DNA from: Collinsella sp. AM34-10
GTDB lineage: Bacteria > Actinomycetota > Coriobacteriia > Coriobacteriales > Coriobacteriaceae
Direction: 5' to 3'
Assembly (NCBI RefSeq): GCF_003469185.1
Contig: NZ_QSIL01000009.1
Coordinates: forward strand, 1-64,000
Length of the DNA: 64,000 nt
Each line of letters opens with the position of its first letter. Within the stretch, counting starts at the first letter, position 1. Both the position numbers and the translations under genes were made by a program. Positions 8,378-16,679 of the stretch are shown here, in pieces. The notes under the pieces were generated by a model. The model did not search any database, was not told the DNA's origin, and was given only the letters and a program-made list of their open reading frames with translations.

Positions 8378-9572
8378 GGCAGGCGATAATCTCATCCGAA
8401 AGATCGAGGGCGGAGTTGGTCACGGCATCCATATCGTAGTAACGATACTCGGCCAGGCGACCCACCGGGTGGAAGTTCGTCAGGTTCTGAACGCGCTCAA
8501 GATAGCACTCATAGAGCTCACGGTTCTCGGGCTCCAGAATGGCGTAGTACGGCGTCTCGCCCGAGCCGGGCGTATAGGCCTTGGAGTACTCCTTCATGAT
8601 GGTGGTCTTGCCGGGCAGGACCTGACCGGTCATGTTCTTGAACTCGGTGATACGCGTGTAATCCTCGCTCGTGGTGTAGTTGACGGTGCCCACGGGCTGG
8701 AACTGGTCCATATCGAGCGTCTCGAACTTCATGTCGAGCGTACGGTACGGCAGAGCGCCCAAGTCGAGGTTGAACAGCTCGTCGAGCGGACCGGTGTAGA
8801 CGATCTCGCCGCCATAGACCTTGCCGTCGATCTTGACGGTGGTCTCGTCGATCTCGAAGAGATCGCGGGCGTCCACGTCGCAGAACACATCAATCAGATC
8901 GTGGTCGAGCATGTGCTCGAACAGCGCGGTATAGCCGTCCTGCGGCATGCCCTGGAAGGGAGCCTGCGGGAAGTAGCGGTCATCGTCGCCCACAAAGACG
9001 GGAACGCGACCGGTGATCGAGGGATCGATCTGGTCGGGCGTCTGGCCCCACTGCTTCATGGTGTAATGCAAAAAGACGTTCTCGTAGACGTAATCGGCGA
9101 CCTCGGCAAGATCCGGGTCGTTCTTCTTGCGCAGCTCCATGATGGGCACCTTGACGTCCTTGCCAAAGGTCTCCACGAGCTTCTGATACAGCTCCTCGCC
9201 GCGCTCGTCGCCAAAGGCGAGCTTGAGGCTCGCGTGGTTAAAAGGCACGGGCATGAGGGTGCCGTTGATGTTGGCAAGCACCTTGTGCTGGTAGTCCGTC
9301 CACTTGGTAAAGCGCGACAGGAAATTGTGGACGCGCTCATTAAAGGTATGGTAGATGTGCGGACCATACTCGTGGACCAGGATTCCGGCCTCATCAGCGC
9401 AGTCGTAGGCGTTACCCGCAATGTGGCTACGGCGCTCCAGAACGGCAACACGATAGCCGATGGTCTCGGCGAGACGGCGGGCACAAACGGCACCGGCATA
9501 ACCGGCACCGACGACAATCATGTCGTATGCGCCGGCGTTAAAGCCTTCAGGCAGGCCTGAGGTAATCTGCAT
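8370..9572 (-). CDS. glf: UDP-galactopyranose mutase
   Basis: Converts UDP-galactopyranose to UDP-galactofuranose, the donor for galactofuranose in surface polysaccharides, using reduced FAD. The 400-residue product has the FAD-binding motif IVVGAGYAGAVCARRLAE near residue 20, then GPHIYHTFNE, the family core around QWGQTPDQIDPSITGRVPV, and a C-terminal GRLAEYRYYDMDAV. The start ATG 9572 follows AAGGAG. It is the first gene of a two-gene minus-strand operon with the GT2 gene. Confidence 0.93.
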   Translation of the reverse strand: MQITSGLPEGFNAGAYDMIVVGAGYAGAVCARRLAETIGYRVAVLERRSHIAGNAYDCADEAGILVHEYGPHIYHTFNERVHNFLSRFTKWTDYQHKVLANINGTLMPVPFNHASLKLAFGDERGEELYQKLVETFGKDVKVPIMELRKKNDPDLAEVADYVYENVFLHYTMKQWGQTPDQIDPSITGRVPVFVGDDDRYFPQAPFQGMPQDGYTALFEHMLDHDLIDVFCDVDARDLFEIDETTVKIDGKVYGGEIVYTGPLDELFNLDLGALPYRTLDMKFETLDMDQFQPVGTVNYTTSEDYTRITEFKNMTGQVLPGKTTIMKEYSKAYTPGSGETPYYAILEPENRELYECYLERVQNLTNFHPVGRLAEYRYYDMDAVTNSALDLSDEIIACHA

Positions 9573-9650
9573 CGATACTCCTTGTCAAAAGCCACGGGCT
9601 CGTTAGCTGGGCTTTTCTCGAACATTCTTCGAGACATATTTATCAGAGCG

Positions 9651-9676
9651 ATTATAGCGCTAATGCGTCCTATAAT
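9651..9676. promoter_or_regulatory. Divergent promoter pair between glf and pta
   Basis: A perfect TATAAT lies on the minus strand at 9656-9651, facing glf, and another on the plus strand at 9671-9676, facing pta. Good -35 hexamers are not obvious for either. A hairpin AAACCCGCT/AGCGGGTTT lies at about 9732-9752, between the plus-strand element and pta. Confidence 0.45.
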
Positions 9677-9803
9677 GAGCTTGCCACACAAGGAAAGCTC
9701 AAGCACCGCGGCGAACATAATTGAAAGGTAAACCCGCTAGCAGCGGGTTTATTCGTGAACAGCCGGGCGCCTGGAGCTTAGCGAAACGCTTGTAAGGAGT
9801 AAC

Positions 9804-10784
9804 ATGAGCGATTTCCTAAACCGTATGAAGTCTGCCGCCAAGGCCGACCTTAAGACGATCGTCCTGCCCGAGGGCGAGGATCCGCGCACCATCGTCGCAG
9901 CCACCAAGATCATCGAGGAGGGCCTGGCAAAGATCGTCATCCTGGGTAACCCCGACGAGATCAACGTTCCCGGCGCTACCGTCATCGATCCGCGCAATGC
10001 CGAGAAGCACGAGGAGTACGCGCAGAAGTTTGCCGAGCTCCGCGCCAAGAAGGGCGTCACCATCGAGCAGGCTCGCGCCCAGGTGATGGACGCTACCTAC
10101 TTTGGCACCATGATGGTCAAGATGGGCGATGCCGACGGCCTGGTCTCCGGCGCCTGCCACTCCACCGCCGACACCCTGCGCCCCGCGCTGCAGATCCTCA
10201 AGACCGCCCCGGGCACCAAGCTGGTCTCGGCCTTCTTCGTGATGTGCACCGACACCCCGCAGTTCGGCACCGACGGCACGCTGATCTTCGCCGACTGCGG
10301 CCTCAACATCAACCCGTCCTCCGACGAGCTCTCCGAGATCGCCATCGCCTCCGCTCACTCCTGGTCCACCTTCATGGGCAACGTTGAGCCGCACGTGGCC
10401 ATGCTCTCCTACTCCACCATGGGCTCCGCCGGCGGCGAGGTCGCCAAGAAGGTCCAGGAGGCCGTAAAGTTCTGCCACGAGAAGGCTCCCGAGCTCGCCA
10501 TCGATGGCGACCTGCAGCTCGATGCCGCTATCGTCCCCACCGTCGCCCAGCTCAAGGCTCCCGGCTCCTCCGTTGCCGGCAAGGCCAACGTGCTGGTGTT
10601 CCCCGACCTTGAGGCCGGCAACATCGGCTACAAGCTCGTCCAGCGCTTCGCCGGCGCCGACGCCTACGGCCCCATCCTGCAGGGCATCGCCAAGCCGGTC
10701 AACGACCTTTCGCGCGGCTGCTCTGCCGACGACATCGTGGGTGTCGTTGCCATCACCGCCGTCCAGGCTCAGATGGCTGAGTAG
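9804..10784 (+). CDS. pta: Phosphate acetyltransferase
   Basis: Interconverts acetyl-CoA plus phosphate with acetyl phosphate plus CoA; with acetate kinase it forms acetate and ATP. The 326-residue protein is the compact form without the extra N-terminal domain of enterobacterial Pta. Motifs include VLPEGEDPRTIVAA, DGLVSGACHSTADTLRPAL, and a C-terminal GKANVLVFPDLEAGNIGYK. The start ATG 9804 follows AAGGAG. The gene converges on two acetate kinase genes, and its stop codon lies inside a large palindrome. Confidence 0.95.
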   Translation: MSDFLNRMKSAAKADLKTIVLPEGEDPRTIVAATKIIEEGLAKIVILGNPDEINVPGATVIDPRNAEKHEEYAQKFAELRAKKGVTIEQARAQVMDATYFGTMMVKMGDADGLVSGACHSTADTLRPALQILKTAPGTKLVSAFFVMCTDTPQFGTDGTLIFADCGLNINPSSDELSEIAIASAHSWSTFMGNVEPHVAMLSYSTMGSAGGEVAKKVQEAVKFCHEKAPELAIDGDLQLDAAIVPTVAQLKAPGSSVAGKANVLVFPDLEAGNIGYKLVQRFAGADAYGPILQGIAKPVNDLSRGCSADDIVGVVAITAVQAQMAE

Positions 10785-10935
10785 CGGACATATCCCCTCG
10801 GGACCCTACAGGGTAAAGCTCTGAAAACGTCCTCGGACATGTCGGAAGCCCCCGCTGCGCGCTACGCGCGGCGGGGGCTTCCTCCGTCCTGCGGAATGTT
10901 TTCAGAGCTTTACCCTGTAGGGTCCCTGCCGCTAC
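10781..10935. repeat. Nested long-arm palindrome C
   Basis: Three tiers are visible: GTAGCGG (10781-10787) / CCGCTAC (10929-10935), overlapping the pta stop; a perfect 29-base arm 10800-10828 / 10898-10926; and an inner GC hairpin GGAAGCCCCCGC... (10844-10882). Total span is about 155 bases. It lies in the convergent pta/ackA gap of 348 bases, which otherwise contains only the ackA terminator. Confidence 0.85.
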
Positions 10936-11073
10936 GTAGCAATCAGGGCATCTGGAGTGGACGGCGGCTTGACTACGAGCTGGGGCTGAAGATCTGAATG
11001 GATGGGTGCCGTTGCTAGGGGCGCAAGCGTTGCTGGCGATGGTCACTTTGGGACTGGTATTTCCGCCTGCTAG

Positions 11074-11112
11074 TAAAAAGGCCTCCGGAGCTGTTGCTCT
11101 GGAGGCCTTTCG
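11074..11112 (-). terminator. Terminator of the first acetate kinase gene
   Basis: AAAGGCCTCC...GAG pairs with CTC...GGAGGCCTTT (11077-11110), with an A-run on the plus strand that becomes the U-run of the minus-strand transcript. Confidence 0.8.
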
Positions 11113-11132
11113 TTTACTTGTAAATGCGCGCG

Positions 11133-12311
11133 TTAGTTGTTCTTGGTCAGACGCTCGACGTCGTGGGCGATCATGTATTCCTCGTCGGTGGGGATGACCA
11201 TGACCGTGACGGCGGAACCGGCGGCACTGATGACCTGCGGGCCGCTGCCCACGGCCTCACGGTTCTTGTTGTTGTCGATGCGCACGCCCAACCACTCAAA
11301 GCAGTCGCAGAAGGCCTTGCGGATCGACCAGTCGTTCTCGCCGATGCCGGCAGTGAAGGTAATGGTATCCACGCCCGCCATAGAAGCGATCATGGAGCCG
11401 GCCTGCTGCATAGCCTTATAGGCGAACATATCGAAGGCGAGCAGGCAGCGCTCATCTCCCTCGGAGGCGCGCGTGCGAATGTCGCGGGCGTCGTTGGAGA
11501 TACCCGAGATGGCGAGCAGACCAGACTGCTTGTTCATCATGTCGTCGACTTCCTGGTAGCTGTAGCCGCCCTCGCGCTGCAGGTAGCACACGGTAGCCGG
11601 GTCGATAGAGCCGCAGCGGGTTCCCATCATCAGGCCGTCAAGCGGCGTGAGCCCCATCGTGGTGTCACGGCATACACCGTCCTCGATGGCGGCAAGCGAG
11701 GCGCCGTTGCCCAAATGGCACGAGAGCAGGCGGTGGCAGCGCGAGCCCAGGATCTCCTTGGCCATCATCCACTCGTAGCGGTGGCTCGTACCGTGGGCGC
11801 CGTACTTGCGCACGTGGTACTTGTCGCACACGTCCTTGGGCAGGGCGTAGGTGTAGGCAACCTCGGGCATGGTCATGTGAAACGAGGTGTCGAAGACGGC
11901 CACGTTGGGCAGCTCCGGATACTTCTCACGGCAATACTCGATTGCTGCGGCCTCGCCATAATTGTGCAGCGGGGCGAGCGGGGCCACCTCGAGAATCTTA
12001 GCCATGACCTCGTCGTCGACGACCGCGGAATCCTTAAAGTGCCAACCGCCTTGAACAATGCGATGGCCAATGCCATCGATCGTAAAGTCGGTCTTCTCGA
12101 GCTCCTCGAGCACACGCGCGATAGCCGAACGGTGATCCGGGAAGGGAACCTCCTCGGTTTGCTTGGCGCCACCGTTCTCGGAGTGGCCAAAGATGCCCAT
12201 GTCCGAACCGATACGCTCGCAGTTGCCCTTGGCGAAAACCTCGCGGGTATCGGTATCCAAAAGCTGATATTTAAGGCTTGAGCTACCGGCGTTGACAACA
12301 AGTACGTTCAT
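11133..12311 (-). CDS. ackA: Acetate kinase, paralogue 1
   Basis: Transfers phosphate between acetyl phosphate and ADP. The 392-residue product has the ASKHA-fold signature VLVVNAGSSSLKYQL at the N-terminus, FDTSFHMTMP, GAHGTSHRY, CHLGNGASL and GIGEN. Two normally conserved spots differ from the E. coli enzyme: GHRIVHGGE is GHRIVQGGW here, and GTRSGDIDP is GTRCGSIDP. The adenosine and phosphate loops HGTSH and HLGNG are normal. It lies directly downstream of a second ackA in tandem. The start ATG 12311 follows AAAGGAG. Confidence 0.93.
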   Translation of the reverse strand: MNVLVVNAGSSSLKYQLLDTDTREVFAKGNCERIGSDMGIFGHSENGGAKQTEEVPFPDHRSAIARVLEELEKTDFTIDGIGHRIVQGGWHFKDSAVVDDEVMAKILEVAPLAPLHNYGEAAAIEYCREKYPELPNVAVFDTSFHMTMPEVAYTYALPKDVCDKYHVRKYGAHGTSHRYEWMMAKEILGSRCHRLLSCHLGNGASLAAIEDGVCRDTTMGLTPLDGLMMGTRCGSIDPATVCYLQREGGYSYQEVDDMMNKQSGLLAISGISNDARDIRTRASEGDERCLLAFDMFAYKAMQQAGSMIASMAGVDTITFTAGIGENDWSIRKAFCDCFEWLGVRIDNNKNREAVGSGPQVISAAGSAVTVMVIPTDEEYMIAHDVERLTKNN

Positions 12312-12427
12312 GAGACTCCTTTGCAGTGCGATACGGTCGGCGCAGACCCCTTAAGGCGGCCGCATGTTAATAAGAAGTTATCACACCTTGATAAATAGCT
12401 ATCAGGCATATCGCCCAACGAGCACAA

Positions 12428-12471
12428 AAGAGGGGCCGAACGGCGCTCGGTCGTCCAGCCCCTCCCCTCTT
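12428..12471 (-). terminator. Terminator between the two acetate kinase genes
   Basis: AAGAGGGG (12428-12435) pairs with CCCCTCTT (12464-12471), with further GC pairing inside. On the minus strand it is followed by TTGTGC. The tandem ackA genes are therefore probably not a simple single transcript. Confidence 0.65.
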
Positions 12472-12475
12472 GCAA

Positions 12476-13654
12476 TTACTTGCCGTTGACGATGCGCTCG
12501 ACGTCGGAAGCGATCATGAACTCCTCGTCCGTGGGGATGACGAAAATCTTGACCTTGGAATCCTTGGCGGACAGGCACCAAGCGCCGTCGCCACGCAGGG
12601 CGTTACGGGCGTGATCCATCTTGACACCCATAAAGGCCAGACGATCGGCCACGCCGGCGCGAACGGCCGGAGCGTGCTCGCCAATGCCGGCGGTAAAGAC
12701 GAGCGTGTCCATGCCGCACATGGAAGTAGCCATCTCGGCGGCCTTGGCGGCAATCTTGTAGACAAACATGTCGAAGGCAAGCTGAGCCTCGGGGTCACCA
12801 GCGGCGGCGAGCTCCTCGACGTTGCGGCAGTCGTTGGTCTTGCCGCCGGTCACAGCCAAAAGGCCGGACTTCTTGTTCATCATCTCGTCGACCTCGTCGA
12901 AGGTGTAGCCGCCCTCGCGCTGCAGGTAGCACACGGTAGCCGGGTCGATGGAGCCGCAGCGGGTGCCCATCATGACGCCGTCGAGCGGGGTGAGGCCCAT
13001 AGTGGTATCCATGCACTTGCCGTCCTCGATGGCGCACAGGGAAGCGCCGGAGCCGATATGGCACACGACGACCTTGCGGGCCTCGCCGTTGGTCATCTCG
13101 GCGACCTTCTTGGAAATGTAGCGGTAGCTGGTGCCGTGGGCGCCATACTTACGGATGTGCAGTTTGTCGCAGACGTCCTTGGGCAGAGCGTAAGTCTTGG
13201 CGACCTCGGGCATGTTGAAGTGGAAGGCGGTGTCATAGACCGTGACGTTGGGCAGGTCGGGATACTGCTCCAGGCAGAACTCGATAACGTTGGCCTCGGG
13301 ATTGTTGTGGAGCGGCGCGAGCGGGGCGACCTCGCGGATCTTAGCGAGAACGTCCTCGTCGACGAGGGAGGAGTCGCCAAAGTACCAACCGCCCTGAACG
13401 ATGCGGTGGCCGATGCCCTCAATCTTGACGCCGTTGGCCTCGAGGTCCTTCAGGACAACCTCGATGGCGACCTTGTGGTCGGGGAACTCGATGTTCTCGG
13501 TCACCTTCTTGGAACCGTTGGCAGCATGGGTGAAGGTACCGCCGGTGAAGCAGACGCGCTCGCAGGAGCCCTTTGCGGACACCTTGTGGGACTTGGTATC
13601 GATGACCTGATACTTAAGGGTCGAAGATCCTGCGTTGACGACCAGAACGTTCAT
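12476..13654 (-). CDS. ackA: Acetate kinase, paralogue 2
   Basis: A second full-length acetate kinase (392 residues) immediately upstream of paralogue 1. It shares the unusual GHRIVQGGW and GTRCGSIDP motifs with its neighbour, so the two look like a local duplication within one lineage. It departs further in two nucleotide-binding loops: HGTSH is HGTSY, and HLGNG is HIGSG. Other core motifs (VLVVNAGSSTLKYQV, YDTAFHFNMP, MGTR, GIGEH) are kept, so it is probably active but may differ in kinetics or acyl or nucleotide preference. The start ATG 13654 follows a GGGAG. Confidence 0.92.
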   Translation of the reverse strand: MNVLVVNAGSSTLKYQVIDTKSHKVSAKGSCERVCFTGGTFTHAANGSKKVTENIEFPDHKVAIEVVLKDLEANGVKIEGIGHRIVQGGWYFGDSSLVDEDVLAKIREVAPLAPLHNNPEANVIEFCLEQYPDLPNVTVYDTAFHFNMPEVAKTYALPKDVCDKLHIRKYGAHGTSYRYISKKVAEMTNGEARKVVVCHIGSGASLCAIEDGKCMDTTMGLTPLDGVMMGTRCGSIDPATVCYLQREGGYTFDEVDEMMNKKSGLLAVTGGKTNDCRNVEELAAAGDPEAQLAFDMFVYKIAAKAAEMATSMCGMDTLVFTAGIGEHAPAVRAGVADRLAFMGVKMDHARNALRGDGAWCLSAKDSKVKIFVIPTDEEFMIASDVERIVNGK

Positions 13655-13707
13655 GTGTCTCCCTACTAACAGGCGGTGTGGCGCCGCCAGGTTACATACG
13701 CTTCAAT

Positions 13708-13741
13708 AATAAACCCAAACGCCCTCGCGCTCGGGTTTATT
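13708..13741 (-). terminator. Hairpin downstream of the MFS pseudogene
   Basis: AATAAACCC (13708-13716) pairs with GGGTTTATT (13733-13741). It lies between the end of the MFS gene and the start of ackA paralogue 2. Confidence 0.6.
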
Positions 13742-13774
13742 GCGTTGATATATAAGTTATCGGTGCCTAAATAC

Positions 13775-14934
13775 TCATGGCCTTTGGCTTGTAAGACGAA
13801 AGAGCGCGGGGATATACACCAGAGAAGAAATCCCGAGCGCAACAAGCAATATGACTCGAATATCCGCGATGCTGCTCAACGCAGCATTGAACAGGTAGAA
13901 AAGGATGGCACCCACCGCCACCATCTGGCTTTGAACCGAAATCAGTGAACAGCGCATCGAAGAATCGGCAGCATTTTGAAAAATCGAGTATTTGATTGGG
14001 GCAAACAACGAGTACGCAACCGTCTGCAGCACATAGAACACGGGCAGCAAATTAGCCGGAGTAAGGGGAATCAAAAACAAAGCTGTCAATACTAAGCGAA
14101 TGATGCCGCAAATACGCGTAAAACGGCCCTTGTCGACACGAGCAATCACACTGGGCACAATAAATCCTATGGAGGCGGAGGCAAGGAGCTGGACCGCAAT
14201 GGTCACGCCCGAAGCGACGGCATTCATTCCGCGGCCTGCAAGCAACAGTGAGAAGAAGTCTTCCAGGGCGACGAAGGCAAATGCCTGAGAACAGTCCATG
14301 ATGAACGCTGACCGAAGAATGCCATTACCCGCAATAGCAGCACCGATCATCTTCGGGCTCATTCCATGCCCAGGTGTCACCGCAGCGCCCTCTCTTCTCG
14401 CCTCAGGAATACAGACAACGACAACCAATGTCAGCACCATTGTGATGATATCGACCGAAAGCCCAATGAGATACGCGCCAGCGGACGAAATGAAACCGCC
14501 CACACAAGCGGAGAGGGCATAAGAGGCATAGAAAACAAATCGCTCAACGACATTAAGTCTTACGAGCTGGTCCTGAGAGACGCTGTCAATGTAAATCGCT
14601 TCTATGGATCCGCTCAACATGCAACGGCAAAACCTTTGAGAGCGAACGCACCGATTAAAAGCAGAGGAGAACGGACGAGAAGCAGGGCGGCGTAGTATCC
14701 AAGCATCCCCACGACGCCAACGAGACCGCTTGTCTTTCGTCCAAACCTATCAGCAATATAGCCAGTAGGAACTTCAAGGATGAACTTGCTCACTTGATAT
14801 GCAATCATCATGCTAGAAATCGCCACCATCGAGAATCCGACGAATTCAAGGTAAACCGTCAGAAAATACAAAATGGTGCTGAAGTTCGACAGAAAAACGA
14901 ACGTCATATAAAGCAAAACCGTACGGTTTTTCAT
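13775..14934 (-). pseudogene. MFS transporter split by a frameshift
   Basis: Two overlapping frames together make one major facilitator protein. The first runs from ATG 14934 (preceded by GGAGGGCGGAGC; codons upstream to 14958 are also open) to a TGA at 14614, with the signature EVPTGYIADRFGRK between helices 2 and 3. The second resumes at ATG 14620 (ATGTTGA overlap) with LSGSIEAIYIDSV, continuing the expected helices. Loss of one base near 14615-14622 restores a single frame of about 385 residues. There is no slippery heptamer, so this looks like a mutation, although reinitiation at the overlap is possible. GC is lower than in the neighbours. A LysR regulator is immediately upstream. Confidence 0.75.
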
Positions 14935-15047
14935 GCTCCGCCCTCCAAGAGTCAGCAATCTAAATCGGAATCTTGGAAAAGCATGAGGGCAAAGCTGTCA
15001 GCTATGTGTTGCAAGGCGTCAATAATCACTTGACGTCTCGAAGCCAA

Positions 15048-15944
15048 TTAATTTCGCGAAGCAAGATGACGCAATAGGTGCAGAAAAACCGTCTGGTGTC
15101 GATCAGTCCAGGAATTTTGCCGATAGCAAAAGTAGATAGGCAAGGTTACATCACGCGAGCCTTCAATGGAGCACTCACTCACTTCTGATCCATCCGATGC
15201 GAGAGAGGACCCGGACAAACTCAATATCAATCCCCCGGCTTGAAGAAACTCAGCCTGAGCCCTGCTTCCGTATTCAACATCACGGAAGCGAAAATTGACG
15301 AGCTGGGCTTCAGGGCATTGGTTGATCGCATTGAGACAGGGTGACAAATTAATGGGAACAGCGAGCCTGCCGCCCAGTAACTCACGAACGGTCATAGCGC
15401 CCACGGATTGATGACCCGCTGGGCAGGAAAGAACCTTGAGCTCCTTTTCACCCAAGTATTTCGAAGAAAGGACACTATCCCTTGGTTCCTCAAATGAGAT
15501 GGCCGCATCCGAAATGCCAAGCACAAGTGATTCAAAGCATGTAGCCGTTGGCTGATGCCACACATCAAGGTGAATATGAGGGTGCGAGCTTTCAAACGAG
15601 TCATACCAGTTTTCGGCAAAAAGTCGCCCCCGCCCATGAAGGCAGGGGGCGTAAAGACGAAAGTGGCCGTCGGGCGAGACGCCGTCGTCCCTCGATTGAG
15701 CGTACTTTTTGAGATCGTCGACTTGTGCCAGGATCACGCGTGCACGACGCGCAAATTCTCTGCCCGCCGAAGACAAAACAGCCTCACCCGCCGATCGGTC
15801 AAGCAAAACAATCTGATACTCAGATTCCAACTTTTTGATTGCCGACGAAACGGCCTGCGGACTCACATGAACGGCGCGAGCTGCTTTGCGCACGCCGCCA
15901 TAGTTCGCTACCGCTTGAAGGTATTCGAGTTGAGAAAGCTGCAT
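15048..15944 (-). CDS. LysR-family transcriptional regulator
   Basis: A 298-residue DNA-binding regulator. The N-terminal winged helix-turn-helix covers residues about 1-60: MQLSQLEYLQAVANYGGVRKA and VSPQAVSSAIKKLE, followed by the linker helix. A periplasmic-binding-protein-like effector domain follows. The start ATG 15944 follows a GGAG. It lies 113 bases upstream of the broken MFS gene in the same direction, which suggests it controlled that transporter. The ligand is unknown. Confidence 0.88.
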   Translation of the reverse strand: MQLSQLEYLQAVANYGGVRKAARAVHVSPQAVSSAIKKLESEYQIVLLDRSAGEAVLSSAGREFARRARVILAQVDDLKKYAQSRDDGVSPDGHFRLYAPCLHGRGRLFAENWYDSFESSHPHIHLDVWHQPTATCFESLVLGISDAAISFEEPRDSVLSSKYLGEKELKVLSCPAGHQSVGAMTVRELLGGRLAVPINLSPCLNAINQCPEAQLVNFRFRDVEYGSRAQAEFLQAGGLILSLSGSSLASDGSEVSECSIEGSRDVTLPIYFCYRQNSWTDRHQTVFLHLLRHLASRN

Positions 15945-15985
15945 AGACTACTCCAAAGGCAGCCAAGTCGACGGGCTACGCGTCC

Positions 15986-16321
15986 TCAGATGAGGTTCTC
16001 GCCCAGGTTTTTGCCACCGAGGACGTGCATGTGGAAGTGCATGACGGTCTGGCCGGCGTTGACGCCCTTGTTGGAGATGACGCGGAAACCGTCCTCCAGG
16101 CCCTTGACCTTGGCGACCTCCTGGATGGCGTGAGCCATGGCGCCCATGGTCTCGGCGGGCACGTTGTCGGCGATGTCGCTGTAGTGCTTCTTGGGGATCA
16201 CGAGTGTGTGGACCGGCGCCTGGGGGTTGAGGTCGTCGAAGGCGATGACCTGGTCGTCCTCATAGACAACGGTTGAGGGAATCTCGTGGTTGGCGATTTT
16301 GCAGAAGATGCAATCACACAT
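15986..16321 (-). CDS. HIT family protein (HinT-like)
   Basis: A small 111-residue purine nucleoside phosphoramidase or nucleotide hydrolase of the histidine-triad superfamily. It begins CDCIFCKIANHEIPS, with the CxxC-type zinc cysteines common in bacterial HinT, and ends with the catalytic triad HFHMHVLGG. The ATG at 16321 is used because GAAAGGAA precedes it; the upstream ATG at 16339 lacks a site. It follows xseB by about 50 bases and is probably co-transcribed. Confidence 0.93.
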   Translation of the reverse strand: MCDCIFCKIANHEIPSTVVYEDDQVIAFDDLNPQAPVHTLVIPKKHYSDIADNVPAETMGAMAHAIQEVAKVKGLEDGFRVISNKGVNAGQTVMHFHMHVLGGKNLGENLI

Positions 16322-16370
16322 GGCTGGTTCCTTTCTCACAGACCAAGGTAATTATATTTGGTCGGGATGG

Positions 16371-16637
16371 TTAGAACGAAAGCTTGTCGTCGGTGTTGGC
16401 GGCCTCGCCGTCGGCGAGCACGTCGTTGCCGTCGACGTCCTTAAGGAGCACCGAGACCTTCTGCTCGGCATCGGACAGGCGGGTGCGTAGGCTCTTGAGG
16501 AGCTCGACGCCGCGGGTATAGCTCTCGAGTGACTCCTCGAGCTCCATATCGCCCGACTCCAAGCTGCGGATGATGAGTTCCAACTCCTGCGAAGCCTGCT
16601 TGTACGTAAGCTGCTCGACCGGGGTCTTCTCTGCCAT
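16371..16637 (-). CDS. xseB: Exodeoxyribonuclease VII small subunit
   Basis: An 88-residue subunit that wraps around the XseA coiled coil in the ssDNA-degrading exonuclease VII. The typical core is LTYKQASQELELIIRSLESG followed by LEESLESYTRGVELLK and a second helix with CxxxL-type spacing replaced by TRLSDAEQKV. An acidic tail follows. The start follows AGGAAACAGAT. It is 42 bases downstream of xseA, as in the classic xseA-xseB arrangement. Confidence 0.95.
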   Translation of the reverse strand: MAEKTPVEQLTYKQASQELELIIRSLESGDMELEESLESYTRGVELLKSLRTRLSDAEQKVSVLLKDVDGNDVLADGEAANTDDKLSF

Positions 16638-16679
16638 ATCTGTTTCCTTTCCTAAAGGCTTATCGCTATGTAACGCGGC

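Noticed and set aside
8289..9560. 423-codon plus-strand frame opposite glf
   Set aside because: Antisense shadow of a well-supported gene; composition is Val/Leu/His/Asp-biased as expected from the reverse frame.
10753..11046. 97-codon minus-strand frame in the pta/ackA gap
   Set aside because: Lies over palindrome C and the end of pta; no homology or ribosome site.
11124..13669. Plus-strand frames opposite both acetate kinase genes
   Set aside because: Both are antisense shadows and resemble each other only because the underlying genes are paralogues.
14614..14620. Programmed frameshift in the MFS gene
   Set aside because: No slippery heptamer or evident stimulatory structure at the overlap.
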